A stretch of DNA of 64,000 nucleotides from Flaviramulus multivorans (GCF_021728415.1 NZ_JAKKDV010000001.1:911977-975976), one strand, 5' to 3'; positions 28,717 through 37,163 are shown, numbered from the stretch's first letter. Numbers and translations: made by a program. The notes: generated by a model from the sequence alone, not told the origin.

Positions 28717-30715
28717 TAAGTATTTTGCTTTGTTGGTCGTTTTGTTATTGAGTAATAGTTTACTTGCTAACGATAGTATTCCAGATAATAAATTTCTTGA
28801 GAATTGTAAAAAATCTGATGCTTATTTAGTATATTATTATACTGATGTTACTTATTCTAAATTTTGGTCTGGTTATAAAAGGCATACTTCAATCAGTGCA
28901 AAATTAGTTGTGAATAATGCTGCGGGCGTTGATAAATTTGCATTTTTAAATTTAACTGAATCTATTAGCAATAATTTAAAAGGGATTAAGGTTAAAACTA
29001 TTAAATCTGATGGGAGTATTATAGAACTTGACTCAAGCCTTGTTTTTAAACGAGAATCAAAAAGTAATAAATTTGGACCGATTAGCTATCCTATACCAGG
29101 TGTCGAACCAAGAGATACTATTGAAACCTCATATGCTTACTCAGAATATATAAAGAAATATGAATTAAAGGACTTTGTTAATTTATACTCTAATTTACCA
29201 AGTTTAAATTCTGAGTATACTGTGAGAACTAATTCTGAGCTTAAAGTAAGATATAAAACTTACAATAACTTTCCCGATCCACAAGTAATATCCAATGATA
29301 CTTTGATATACTGTGTATTTAAAATGGATAAGGTTAAAGGGGTTTCAGAAAACCAAAATACTTGTACCCCGTGTGAACTACCATATTTATATTACTCTAT
29401 AGAAGATAATAAAAGTGAGCTCGTAACATGGAAAGATATATATAATGAAGAATTTAATGTAGTAACGCAACCTATTTCACTTGATTATGAGAAATCTTCT
29501 TACTATAGAAGATGGAAAAAAAGAGTTATAGGTGAAGCTAAAGACAGCACTAAGTTTTACCAGTTAAGACTATTACATAAAGACATTCAGGATAATTTTC
29601 AAATGGAACCTCTCAGATTAGATGAGTTAATAAAATCCAGTGGATATTTTCTCAAAGAAAAACGTTTTAACCCTTCAAGCATTCGAAGATTGTATAGACA
29701 GTTATTAGAAGATCTGGAAATTGAGTATTCGGCAGTATTTGCTCGAAGTAAACGTAATGGACCCATTGATCCTCACTATATCAGGAAAGGAGAATATGAT
29801 CACATCTTTTACGCTTATAATAATGATAAAGGTATATTAAATCTTCTTTATCCCAACGATGAATATCACAAATATCAAATAAATGAAATCCCTACTTCTA
29901 TTTATAATACCAATGCTATTATCGCTAAACCATATTTGACTGATAAATTAAAAAAGAATGACAAATTTATAACGTATGACTTTAAATTAGCAGAGGTAGA
30001 TTCTGTAACAGCAGATATTATAAAATTACCTAAAATGAATGTTAATAATAATTATTTGAGACATATTTATTACAGCGATATTAATTTAAGTGAAAAGAAT
30101 ATTTTTTTTAAATACAGATTTTCTGTTGCAGGGGGTTTGTCTACTGACTTAAGAAGTTTTTTTAGCTATCTTAATCAAAACAAGGAAGCAAGTGATTTTT
30201 ACGATGCTTTGACCGAATTTGAAGGTAATGATTCTGCTATACAAATAGATACCGTAACCACTGTCAAATTGAAAGAAACCTCACCTTTTAATTTTTCAGT
30301 TGTTGCTGAGGTAACGCTCAAAGATGGGGTAACATATTTAAACAATGATATTTTAAGTATTTCTTTAGAAAATTTAATAGAACATAAGCAAGTAGAAACT
30401 GATCTTGATTCGGTTGATTTAAATTATTATCTTGATTATGCATATGCAGATTATTTCATGATTATACTAAATTTTCCGTGTGAAATTGAAGTGTTGGATA
30501 TTGAGAATAATCAAACAAGTTTTAAGAATGACTCTGGAGAGTATCTTTTTGAAGTAAAAACAGAAGGTAATAATACCCAACTAGTTATTCAATCTAATTA
30601 TAAAATTATAAAAGAAATGATACCCAAAGAAGAATATGAACAATTAAAAACATTAAATAAAATAGTTAAAGAAATCAAGAATAAAAGATTAATAATAAAG
30701 CTTATTAATAAATAG
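28685..30715 (+). CDS. DUF3857-type exported protein with degenerate transglutaminase core
   Basis: This 676-residue protein has a signal peptide (S-L-L-A-N-D, about residue 29) and a DUF3857-like N-terminal half. The region 295-400 matches the transglutaminase core of the upstream protein in layout, but the Cys position reads K-R-F-N-P-S (Phe328 or neighbour), while the His (Y-D-H-I-F, His373) and the L-L-Y-P-N-D strand remain. So it is probably a non-catalytic partner. The last 250 residues are beta-rich and end with a basic tail (K-I-V-K-E-I-K-N-K-R). It overlaps the upstream gene by 32 bases in another frame. A cysteine pair C-T-P-C near 227-230 might form a disulfide. Confidence 0.75.
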   Translation: MNLSFFRRKANKYFALLVVLLLSNSLLANDSIPDNKFLENCKKSDAYLVYYYTDVTYSKFWSGYKRHTSISAKLVVNNAAGVDKFAFLNLTESISNNLKGIKVKTIKSDGSIIELDSSLVFKRESKSNKFGPISYPIPGVEPRDTIETSYAYSEYIKKYELKDFVNLYSNLPSLNSEYTVRTNSELKVRYKTYNNFPDPQVISNDTLIYCVFKMDKVKGVSENQNTCTPCELPYLYYSIEDNKSELVTWKDIYNEEFNVVTQPISLDYEKSSYYRRWKKRVIGEAKDSTKFYQLRLLHKDIQDNFQMEPLRLDELIKSSGYFLKEKRFNPSSIRRLYRQLLEDLEIEYSAVFARSKRNGPIDPHYIRKGEYDHIFYAYNNDKGILNLLYPNDEYHKYQINEIPTSIYNTNAIIAKPYLTDKLKKNDKFITYDFKLAEVDSVTADIIKLPKMNVNNNYLRHIYYSDINLSEKNIFFKYRFSVAGGLSTDLRSFFSYLNQNKEASDFYDALTEFEGNDSAIQIDTVTTVKLKETSPFNFSVVAEVTLKDGVTYLNNDILSISLENLIEHKQVETDLDSVDLNYYLDYAYADYFMIILNFPCEIEVLDIENNQTSFKNDSGEYLFEVKTEGNNTQLVIQSNYKIIKEMIPKEEYEQLKTLNKIVKEIKNKRLIIKLINK

Positions 30716-30764
30716 TTAGTTGATTCTCTGTTGTAAACTTCAGTAAAATTATAATATCTAAAAC

Positions 30765-30800
30765 AAAAAAGCCTTACTAAACAAATAGTAAGGCTTTTTT
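30765..30800. terminator. bidirectional terminator between the DUF3857 operon and rng
   Basis: A perfect 14-bp stem (30765-30778 with 30787-30800: A6-GCCTTACT / AGTAAGGC-T6) with an 8-base loop can end transcription from both sides. It lies 2 bases from the stop codon of the convergent RNase G gene. Confidence 0.88.
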
Positions 30801-30802
30801 AA

Positions 30803-32350
30803 TTATTTAATTTGTTTACCATTTTTATCAAAAAAATGATATTCAAGGTATGTGTAAGCATCTCTTGGTAAAACTTTAACCCATTTTTTGTGTTCAAAAA
30901 ACCATTTTGAACGAACAGATGGAAAGCCTTTTGTTAAAAAGGCTGCTATAAAAGGATGTGTGTTTAAAGTCAACTTTTTATAGTCTTTTTTTAATAGTAT
31001 TTCAAGATCGTGGTTTATTTTTTCCACAATCCCTATAGGTGCTTCAACCTCTGAACCATTAATAATCTCATCAGGGTTTTCCTCACGAGTTTTAATGTTC
31101 ATTTCTGGACGAACACGCTGTCTTGTAATTTGTATCAATCCAAATTTACTTGGAGGCAATATTTTATGTTTGGCTCTATCATCTTTCATTTCATCACGAA
31201 GGTGATTAAACAATTTTTGCCTGTTTTCCGCATTGGTCATATCAATAAAATCTACTACTATAATGCCACCCATATCGCGCAAACGCAATTGGCGAGCCAT
31301 TTCCGTAGCTGCAATTAAATTAACTTCTAATGCTGTATCCTCTTGGTTGTTAGCTTTGTTTGATCTGTTTCCACTGTTTACATCTATAACATGAAGTGCT
31401 TCAGTATGTTCAATAACCAAATAAGCACCTTTTGCCATAGAAACGGTTTTTCCAAAAGAGGTTTTTATTTGTCTTTCAATCCCGAATTTTTCAAAAATTG
31501 GGACATTAGACTGATACAATTTTACGATTGATTCTTTGTTTGGCGCAATTTCTTGCACATAATCTTTAATTTGAATGTAAAGCTCTTCATCATCAACAGT
31601 GATTCCTGTAAAGGTGTCATTGAATATATCTCTTAAAATAGAAGAGGCTTTATTCATTTCACCTAATACTTTACTAGGATGATGTGCTTTGTGTAGCTTT
31701 TTACACATTGCCGTCCAACGACTAAGCAAATTTTGTAAATCTTTATCTAGCTCAGCTACTTTTTTGCCTTGTGCTACTGTACGAACAATAATACCAAAAC
31801 CTGGTGGAGTGATACTCTTTACCAAGCGTTTAAGTCGATCTTTTTCTTCTTTGTCTTCTATTTTTTGAGAAATAGAAATACGACTAGAAAAAGGAACTAA
31901 AACAATATACCTACCTGCAATAGAAAGCTCAGAGCTTATTCTAGGGCCTTTGGTTGATATAGGTTCTTTTACTATTTGTACTAATAGCGATTGATTAGAT
32001 TTTAAGACATCGGCAATTTTGCCGTCTTTCTCAATATCTTTTTCAAATGGGAAGTTTTTTAAAGAAAAATCTTTTAGTTTACCTGTGCTTACACGTTTTG
32101 TGAATTTTAAAAGTGAAGGGAGCTTGGGTCCTAAATCATGATAATGCAAAAATGCATCTTTTTCATAACCTACATTAACAAATGCAGCATTTAGTCCAGG
32201 AACAGCTTTTCGTATCTTGGCTATAAACACATCACCAACTGAAAAGTTATTACCACCTTCATCTTTCTGTAATTCAATAAGTTTTCCATCTTTTAATAAG
32301 GCAAAATCAACAGCATCGGAACTAGATCGAATTATCAATTCTTTATCCAT
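30803..32350 (-). CDS. rng: ribonuclease E/G family protein
   Basis: This single-strand-specific endoribonuclease acts in rRNA maturation and mRNA decay. The 515-residue protein starts with the S1/OB domain ('V-G-D-V-F-I-A-K-I-R-K ... A-F-V-N-V-G') carrying a family insertion. The sensor segment 'G-P-R-I-S-S-E-L-S-I-A-G-R-Y' follows, then the DNase I-like domain with the catalytic acidic pairs: D-V-N-S-G near 323 and V-V-D-F-I-D-M near 366. It ends soon after the small domain, so it is the G-type without a degradosome scaffold. The Zn-link cysteine pair of E. coli RNase E/G is absent after T-R-Q-R-V-R-P. The leader upstream holds hairpins that could support autoregulation. Confidence 0.92.
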   Translation of the reverse strand: MDKELIIRSSSDAVDFALLKDGKLIELQKDEGGNNFSVGDVFIAKIRKAVPGLNAAFVNVGYEKDAFLHYHDLGPKLPSLLKFTKRVSTGKLKDFSLKNFPFEKDIEKDGKIADVLKSNQSLLVQIVKEPISTKGPRISSELSIAGRYIVLVPFSSRISISQKIEDKEEKDRLKRLVKSITPPGFGIIVRTVAQGKKVAELDKDLQNLLSRWTAMCKKLHKAHHPSKVLGEMNKASSILRDIFNDTFTGITVDDEELYIQIKDYVQEIAPNKESIVKLYQSNVPIFEKFGIERQIKTSFGKTVSMAKGAYLVIEHTEALHVIDVNSGNRSNKANNQEDTALEVNLIAATEMARQLRLRDMGGIIVVDFIDMTNAENRQKLFNHLRDEMKDDRAKHKILPPSKFGLIQITRQRVRPEMNIKTREENPDEIINGSEVEAPIGIVEKINHDLEILLKKDYKKLTLNTHPFIAAFLTKGFPSVRSKWFFEHKKWVKVLPRDAYTYLEYHFFDKNGKQIK

Positions 32351-32362
32351 TTTGTTAATTTT

Positions 32363-32394
32363 AATCCATCACGTTTAATAGTGACAGATGGATT
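32363..32394 (-). promoter_or_regulatory. hairpin in the rng 5' leader
   Basis: An 8-bp inverted repeat AATCCATC / GATGGATT encloses a 16-base loop that itself has a TCAC/GTGA pair. It ends about 12 bases upstream of the rng start codon. A second imperfect hairpin (CCACGGAT / ATCCTGTG) lies just upstream at about 32413-32435. RNase E in other bacteria controls its own mRNA through leader hairpins; that this one does so is inference. Confidence 0.4.
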
Positions 32395-32502
32395 ATACAT
32401 TATTTTTTGTCACAGGATTTTTATTATCCGTGGAGTTCAAAATACACTTTAAGGTGCTAAAAAATTAATGAACTCATTTCAAAGAACTTGTTTTTTGTAA
32501 AA

Positions 32503-32531
32503 TCAAAAAAAGTAGCTAATCTAACTACTTC
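32503..32531 (-). terminator. terminator of the 30-residue basic protein gene
   Basis: Read on the minus strand, AAGTAG and CTACTT pair around a 9-base loop (32510-32530) and are followed by a run of T (A run at 32505-32510 on the plus strand). It sits 8 bases after the stop codon of the small basic gene. Confidence 0.7.
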
Positions 32532-32537
32532 CTTGAT

Positions 32538-32630
32538 TTATTTTTTCTTTTTATGACGGTTAGCGCGTCTACGTTTTTTACGTTTATGCGTCGCTACCTT
32601 ATGTCTTTTACGTTTTTTACCACTTGGCAT
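32538..32630 (-). CDS. 30-residue highly basic protein, probably ribosome-associated
   Basis: The frame begins with ATG at 32630 and reads M-P-S-G-K-K-R-K-R-H-K-V-A-T-H, then K-R-K-K-R-R-R-A-N-R-H-K-K-K-K and TAA: 30 residues, more than half Lys/Arg/His. It has its own terminator 8 bases downstream and an A-rich leader, supporting a real gene. Similar 'MPSGKKRKRHKVATHKRKKR' peptides are conserved in Bacteroidota genomes. The composition fits a small ribosomal protein (bTHX-like or AURKAIP1/COX24-like), which I infer rather than prove. It lies between HU and RNase G on the same strand, 42 bases after the HU gene, and may be read from the HU promoter. Confidence 0.75.
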   Translation of the reverse strand: MPSGKKRKRHKVATHKRKKRRRANRHKKKK

Positions 32631-32672
32631 AAATAGTGTCTTTTTTTTAATTAATAATTTATTTTTAATGTT

Positions 32673-32963
32673 TTACTTAACATCTACATTAGTTTTAACA
32701 CCTTCTACAAAAACTTTAGCAGGTTTAAACGCAGGAATGTTATGTGCTGGAATTTTTATTGTTGTATTTTTTGAGATATTTCTACCTGTTTTTTCAGCTC
32801 TAGTTTTAATTATAAAGCTCCCAAAACCTCTTAGGTAAACATTATCACCACTTTCTAATGAAGTTTTTACTTCTTCCATAAATGTTTCAACAGTTGCTTG
32901 AACATCTCCTTTTTCAATTCCTAATTTTTCAGAAATTTTTGCTACTATATCAGCTTTAGTCAT
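32673..32963 (-). CDS. HU-family DNA-binding protein
   Basis: This 96-residue nucleoid protein has the whole HU/IHF fold: N-terminal helices ('M-T-K-A-D-I-V-A-K-I-S-E-K-L-G'), 'V-Y-L-R-G-F-G-S-F' at about 44-52, and the beta-arm segment 'K-T-G-R-N-I-S-K-N-T-T-I-K-I-P-A-H-N-I-P-A-F-K-P' whose tip proline bends DNA. It ends with a six-residue extension T-N-V-D-V-K. A good promoter lies upstream at 33008-33040. The 30-residue basic gene and rng follow on the same strand. Confidence 0.94.
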   Translation of the reverse strand: MTKADIVAKISEKLGIEKGDVQATVETFMEEVKTSLESGDNVYLRGFGSFIIKTRAEKTGRNISKNTTIKIPAHNIPAFKPAKVFVEGVKTNVDVK

Positions 32964-33007
32964 TTTTAATATTATGTTTTTAGTTACTATAAATTCTTAA
33001 AGGGATG

Positions 33008-33040
33008 CAAATATAGGAATTTAAAATTCAATATTTCAAA
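33008..33040 (-). promoter_or_regulatory. promoter of the HU gene
   Basis: On the minus strand TTTG (33040-33037) and TATATTTG (33015-33008) are separated by 21 bases, a match to the Bacteroidota -33/-7 consensus. The HU start codon is about 45 bases downstream. Confidence 0.65.
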
Positions 33041-33102
33041 CCTAATTCATTAAAATTTAAGTTTATAAACGTTTATTTTTGTTTGCGATATTTAATTAAT
33101 TG

Positions 33103-34143
33103 ATGATATTTTCAAAAACACTAACATATTGGTATTCAAACAATAAGAGAAGTTTGCCTTGGCGAGAAACTAAAGATCCTTACCATATTTGGCTTTCAGA
33201 AATTATTTTACAACAAACTCAAGTAAAACAAGGGCTGCCATACTATAATGCATTTACGCAAAAATACCTTAATGTATTTCAGCTAGCTAGTGCAGATGAA
33301 AGTGATGTCTTAAAATTATGGCAAGGGTTAGGTTATTACTCCCGCGCAAGAAATTTACACGCTACTGCAAAATATGTAGCTAATGAACTTAATGGAGAAT
33401 TTCCTGATAATTACAAAGACTTATTAAAACTTAAAGGCATCGGTGATTATACAGCAAGTGCTATGGCTTCTATTTGTTTTAACGAAGCTACTGCAGTAGT
33501 AGATGGCAATGTTTATAGGGTATTATCGCGCTATTTTGGTATTGAAACACCTATAAATTCTTCAAAAGGGAATAAAGTATTTAAGGATTTAGCCCAAGAG
33601 CTACTTGATAAAGACAATCCTGCCGAATTTAATCAAGCCATTATGGAGTTTGGTGCAAGACAATGTAAACCTCAAAGCCCCGACTGTTCAGTTTGCCCTT
33701 TTAATACTAGCTGTGTAGCCCATAATGAGAATAGGATAAAAGATTTGCCAGTTAAAATTAAATCGGCTCAAGCCAAAAAAAAATATTTCAATTTTTTAGT
33801 ATTTATTTCTGAAGACGGTAAAACTATTTTAGAAAAACGAAAAACCAAAGGTATTTGGCAAAATTTATATCAATTTCCGCTAATTGAAACCAATAGCATA
33901 ATAGAAGCTAAAAGTTTTAGGCAACACTTGAAAAGTCATGATTTACTAAAGGAAGAATCTTTTGAGCTGTCTTTATATAATAAGGAGCCTATTGTTCACA
34001 AATTATCGCATCAACATTTGTTCACAAATTTTTGGATTGTTAATACGAAGAAGTTACCTAAAAAAGGAATTTCAACGCAAAAAATAAACGAATACGCAGT
34101 TCCAGTTTTAATAGGAAACTTTATTGAAGCATTTAACTTTTAA
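33103..34143 (+). CDS. mutY: A/G-specific adenine glycosylase MutY
   Basis: MutY removes adenine mispaired with 8-oxoguanine. I use the ATG at 33103; a TTG directly before it (33100) is less likely. The catalytic domain has W-L-S-E-I-I-L-Q-Q-T-Q-V (Glu near 37), the helix-hairpin-helix L-K-G-I-G-D-Y-T-A-S-A-M near 110-121, and V-D-G-N-V-Y-R-V with the catalytic Asp near 137. The [4Fe-4S] cluster loop C-x6-C-x2-C-x5-C is intact near 191-207. The C-terminal third is the NUDIX-like domain that recognises 8-oxoguanine ('L-E-K-R-K-T-K-G-I-W-Q-N-L-Y-Q-F-P'). It opens the conserved mutY-ssb-gldE-gldD run. Confidence 0.95.
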   Translation: MIFSKTLTYWYSNNKRSLPWRETKDPYHIWLSEIILQQTQVKQGLPYYNAFTQKYLNVFQLASADESDVLKLWQGLGYYSRARNLHATAKYVANELNGEFPDNYKDLLKLKGIGDYTASAMASICFNEATAVVDGNVYRVLSRYFGIETPINSSKGNKVFKDLAQELLDKDNPAEFNQAIMEFGARQCKPQSPDCSVCPFNTSCVAHNENRIKDLPVKIKSAQAKKKYFNFLVFISEDGKTILEKRKTKGIWQNLYQFPLIETNSIIEAKSFRQHLKSHDLLKEESFELSLYNKEPIVHKLSHQHLFTNFWIVNTKKLPKKGISTQKINEYAVPVLIGNFIEAFNF

Positions 34144-34252
34144 TTGATTAAGAACAAATCATATTTTTTTATTAATTTTAAAAAAACAGAAACTTAAGGC
34201 GACACATTGGTTAGTAATTCAGTAATTTTGTAGCCTTAAAAAACTATAAATT

Positions 34253-34690
34253 ATGTCAGGAACATTAAATAAAGTAATGCTTATTGGGCATTTGGGTGAT
34301 GAGGTCAAAATGCATTATTTTGAAGGTGGTGGATGCATTGGTAGATTTCCTTTGGCAACAAATGAAACTTACACCAGTAAGCAAACCAACGAGCGTATTA
34401 CAAATACGGAATGGCATAATATAGTGGTACGAAATAAAGCCGCTGAAATTTGTGAAAAGTATTTGAGTAAAGGAGATAAGGTTTATATTGAAGGACGACT
34501 GAAAACGAGAAAATGGCAAGACGAAAAAGGGAATGATCGATATTCTACAGAAATACAGTGTAACGATTTTACCTTTCTTACAACAAAAAAAGAAAGTGAA
34601 AGTAATAATACCGTTGAGAAAAACCCAATTTCGAATCAGCAATTAGAAAGTGAACCTTTATCAGAAGACAATGATGATCTTCCGTTTTAA
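34253..34690 (+). CDS. ssb: single-stranded DNA-binding protein
   Basis: This 145-residue protein has the OB-fold of SSB: M-S-G-T-L-N-K-V-M-L-I-G-H-L-G-D, 'T-E-W-H-N-I-V-V' near 47-54, 'Y-I-E-G-R-L-K-T-R-K-W-Q-D' near 77-89. A disordered acidic linker leads to the C-terminal tip D-D-L-P-F that recruits repair and replication proteins. A TAATTTTG -7 element at 34223-34230 suggests its own promoter, although it also lies 109 bases downstream of mutY on the same strand. gldE follows. Confidence 0.96.
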   Translation: MSGTLNKVMLIGHLGDEVKMHYFEGGGCIGRFPLATNETYTSKQTNERITNTEWHNIVVRNKAAEICEKYLSKGDKVYIEGRLKTRKWQDEKGNDRYSTEIQCNDFTFLTTKKESESNNTVEKNPISNQQLESEPLSEDNDDLPF

Positions 34691-34731
34691 TAACTCACTT
34701 AGAGTTCTATGTTTAACTAAAGCAATAGTAT

Positions 34732-36036
34732 TTGGATCCTGACCCCCTGATTTTTAGACCCTTAATTATGACAATCGATTTTTCGGTTGTTTTTGGTTTT
34801 GCCTTATTAATTTTACTGTTAATATGTTCTGCACTTATTTCAGGTGCCGAAGTAGCCCTTTTTTCGCTTAACAAAAGCGATATTGAAGAAGGTTTAGAAG
34901 CTAAATCTAAACGTATTCAAATTATATCAGGTCTTTTAGAACGTCCTAAAAAGTTGCTTGCTACCATTTTAGTTGCTAATAATTTTATAAATATCGCCAT
35001 TGTTATTTTATTCGCATATATAGGTAGTTTTGTGTTCGAAGGGATTACTACAGCGTGGTTAAAGTTCACGGTTGAGGTGGTAGTTGTTACCTTCTTAATT
35101 TTACTTTTTGGTGAAATACTTCCTAAGATTTATGCGAGTAGAAACAACTTAAAATTTGCCACTTTTATGGCATATCCACTTCGAATTTTAGACTTTTTTT
35201 TATCGCCAATAAGTTTGCCAATGCGTAGTGTTACGTTGGCAATTCATAACAAATTAGGGAGGCAAAAATCAAACTTAAGTGTCGATCAATTGTCGCAAGC
35301 ACTCGAGCTTACAAGTGACGCAGATACCACCAAAGAAGAGCATAAAATTTTACAAGGCATTGTATCTTTTGGAAATACCGATACTAAACAGGTGATGAGG
35401 CCTCGAATTGATATTTTTGCTTTAAACATCGATCAAAAATATACTGAAATTATGCCAGATATTATATCCAATGGCTATTCTAGAATACCGGTATATAAAG
35501 ATAATATTGATACAATAAAAGGTATATTATATGTTAAGGATTTGTTGCCTTATATAGATAGAAAGCAGTTTGATTGGACTACCTTAATTCGTGAGCCATT
35601 TTTCGTGCCAGAAAACAAAAAGTTGGATGATTTAATGAGTGAATTTCAAGATAAGAAAGTACATCTTGCAGTAGTAGTTGATGAATACGGAGGCACTTCT
35701 GGCTTAATTTCATTAGAGGATATTATTGAGGAAATAGTTGGTGATATAAGTGATGAGTTTGATGATGAAGATTTAACATATTCAAAACTAGATGAAAACA
35801 ATTATGTTTTTGAAGGGAAAACAGCTTTAAAAGATTTTTATAAAATTATAAAAATTGAAGATGAAACTATTTTTGAAACGAATAAAGGTGAAGCAGAAAC
35901 GATTGCTGGATTTGTTCTAGAAATATCTAAGAGTTTTCCGAAACTGAATAGTAAAATAAATTTTGAAAACTACGTTTTTAAAATAGAGGCGATGGACAAA
36001 AAGCGCATTAAACTTGTAAAATTTACCATAATATAA
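34732..36036 (+). CDS. gldE: gliding motility protein GldE (CNNM/CBS transporter-like)
   Basis: GldE is a membrane protein required for or supporting gliding in Flavobacterium. The 434 residues comprise a CNNM/DUF21 transmembrane domain (about 15-190, four hydrophobic segments, 'S-G-A-E-V-A-L-F-S-L' near 38-47), two CBS domains (about 215-335, 'V-M-R-P-R-I-D-I' and 'V-V-V-D-E-Y-G-G-T-S-G-L-I-S') and a C-terminal CorC/HlyC domain. I keep the TTG start at 34732 because the resulting M-D-P-D-P-L end is what GldE proteins usually show; the next ATG is at 34768. Its stop overlaps the gldD start by one base. By family it may export a divalent metal; its exact role in gliding is not settled. Confidence 0.9.
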   Translation: MDPDPLIFRPLIMTIDFSVVFGFALLILLLICSALISGAEVALFSLNKSDIEEGLEAKSKRIQIISGLLERPKKLLATILVANNFINIAIVILFAYIGSFVFEGITTAWLKFTVEVVVVTFLILLFGEILPKIYASRNNLKFATFMAYPLRILDFFLSPISLPMRSVTLAIHNKLGRQKSNLSVDQLSQALELTSDADTTKEEHKILQGIVSFGNTDTKQVMRPRIDIFALNIDQKYTEIMPDIISNGYSRIPVYKDNIDTIKGILYVKDLLPYIDRKQFDWTTLIREPFFVPENKKLDDLMSEFQDKKVHLAVVVDEYGGTSGLISLEDIIEEIVGDISDEFDDEDLTYSKLDENNYVFEGKTALKDFYKIIKIEDETIFETNKGEAETIAGFVLEISKSFPKLNSKINFENYVFKIEAMDKKRIKLVKFTII

Positions 36037-36614
36037 TGATAAAGAAACTTTGTGCTGTAATAATATTATGTTGTTTTTCATGTGGTGAAGATTATGTACC
36101 TAAACCAAAAGCCTTTTTGAGGCTAGAATACCCTCAAGCAAAATACATTGATGCGAATTTAGAATTACCCTTTGCTTTTGAAGTTAATATGCTGGCAACA
36201 GAAGTAGATGTAAAGCAAGTACAATCAGGAACAGAAAGCTATGGTGTTAACCTTGAATACCCAGCTTTAAAAGGCACTATTTTTTTAACATACAAAGCGG
36301 TAGAAGGTAATAAAAACAATCTGTTAAGTTTTCTGCGCGATGCTCAAAACTTTACCCAAAAGCATACCATTAAGGCAGATGAAATTCCGGTAACACCGTA
36401 TGAAAATAGCCAAAGAAAAGTGTATGGCGCTTTTGCGGAGGTTAAAGGCGATGTGGCTTCACAGGCACAGTTTTATGTTACTGATAGCGTTAATCACTTT
36501 TTAACTGGGTCGTTATATTTCTACGCAAAACCCAATTACGATTCTATTTTACCAGCTGCTAATTATCTGCAAAAAGATATTAGACATATAATGGAAACTA
36601 TTCGATGGAAATAA
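36036..36614 (+). CDS. gldD: gliding motility lipoprotein GldD
   Basis: This 192-residue lipoprotein has the signal peptide and lipobox C-F-S-C (Cys16) and starts its mature part with G-E-D-Y-V-P-K-P-K-A-F-L-R-L, a hallmark of GldD. The body has the family strand pattern with 'E-S-Y-G-V-N-L-E-Y-P' and 'A-Q-F-Y-V-T-D-S-V-N-H-F-L-T-G-S-L-Y-F'. GldD is needed for gliding and T9SS-linked functions in Flavobacterium johnsoniae. It overlaps gldE by one base (TAATG), indicating translational coupling. A bidirectional terminator follows directly. Confidence 0.95.
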   Translation: MIKKLCAVIILCCFSCGEDYVPKPKAFLRLEYPQAKYIDANLELPFAFEVNMLATEVDVKQVQSGTESYGVNLEYPALKGTIFLTYKAVEGNKNNLLSFLRDAQNFTQKHTIKADEIPVTPYENSQRKVYGAFAEVKGDVASQAQFYVTDSVNHFLTGSLYFYAKPNYDSILPAANYLQKDIRHIMETIRWK

Positions 36615-36650
36615 AAAAAGCATTTTGACTAAAACCAAAATGCTTTTTTT
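36613..36650. terminator. bidirectional terminator between gldD and the HMA lipoprotein
   Basis: A perfect 14-bp stem (36613-36626 with 36637-36650: A7-GCATTTT / AAAATGC-T7) with a 10-base loop separates two convergent genes. Confidence 0.87.
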
Positions 36651-36668
36651 TTATTTCAAACAAATTTG

Positions 36669-37163
36669 TTACGCTTTTTTAACACAACATACTTTTTTGC
36701 AATCTGCAGCACAAGCCATTTTTTCGGCTTCTGTTTTGTTCGTGCAACAAGATTTGGTGCAATTTTCGTCACAAGATTTTTTAGTTGAAAAGTCAGTAAC
36801 CGTTTTCATGTTACTAACTTTATAAATATCGGCAACTCCAGTAACGGTTTTTTCAAGTAAACTAGGTGTAACCTTGGCTTCATCATATTCTACCATGGCT
36901 AACTTTTTATCAAAATCTACAACTGAAGATTTTACACCTTCCATTTTAGCAATCTTTTTTTCAATAGTTGCAGCACAACCAATTTGGCAGGTCATTCCAT
37001 CAATAGTAAATTCTGCTTTTGCATATGTAGCATTTGGGTCTAGCTCTTTAACAGCTTTAGTTTCAACAGCAACAGTTTTTACTTCTGGTTTAACATCGTT
37101 TTTACAGCTAAAAGCCAATATAGAAACTAGTATAACTGCTAGAATATGTTTTATCTTTTTCAT
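36669..37163 (-). CDS. lipoprotein with heavy-metal-associated domain and Cys-rich tail
   Basis: The 164-residue protein has a lipoprotein signal (A-F-S-C, Cys20), a linker, and an HMA (CopZ/Atx1-like) domain at about 48-115: 'A-E-F-T-I-D-G-M-T-C-Q-I-G-C-A-A-T-I-E-K-K'. The metal loop is C-x3-C instead of the classical C-x2-C. The last 40 residues are rich in Cys (K-S-C-D-E-N-C-T-K-S-C-C ... C-A-A-D-C-K-K-V-C-C), about ten cysteines in all, like a metal-storage tail. I infer binding of copper or another soft metal in the periplasm or outer membrane. No metal ATPase gene is next to it. Confidence 0.85.
   Translation of the reverse strand: MKKIKHILAVILVSILAFSCKNDVKPEVKTVAVETKAVKELDPNATYAKAEFTIDGMTCQIGCAATIEKKIAKMEGVKSSVVDFDKKLAMVEYDEAKVTPSLLEKTVTGVADIYKVSNMKTVTDFSTKKSCDENCTKSCCTNKTEAEKMACAADCKKVCCVKKA

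Noticed and set aside
26887-30715. Possible frameshift that split one long DUF3857 protein
   Set aside because: Both proteins have their own signal peptide, complete DUF3857-like halves and proper starts, so they are two genes with an overlap.
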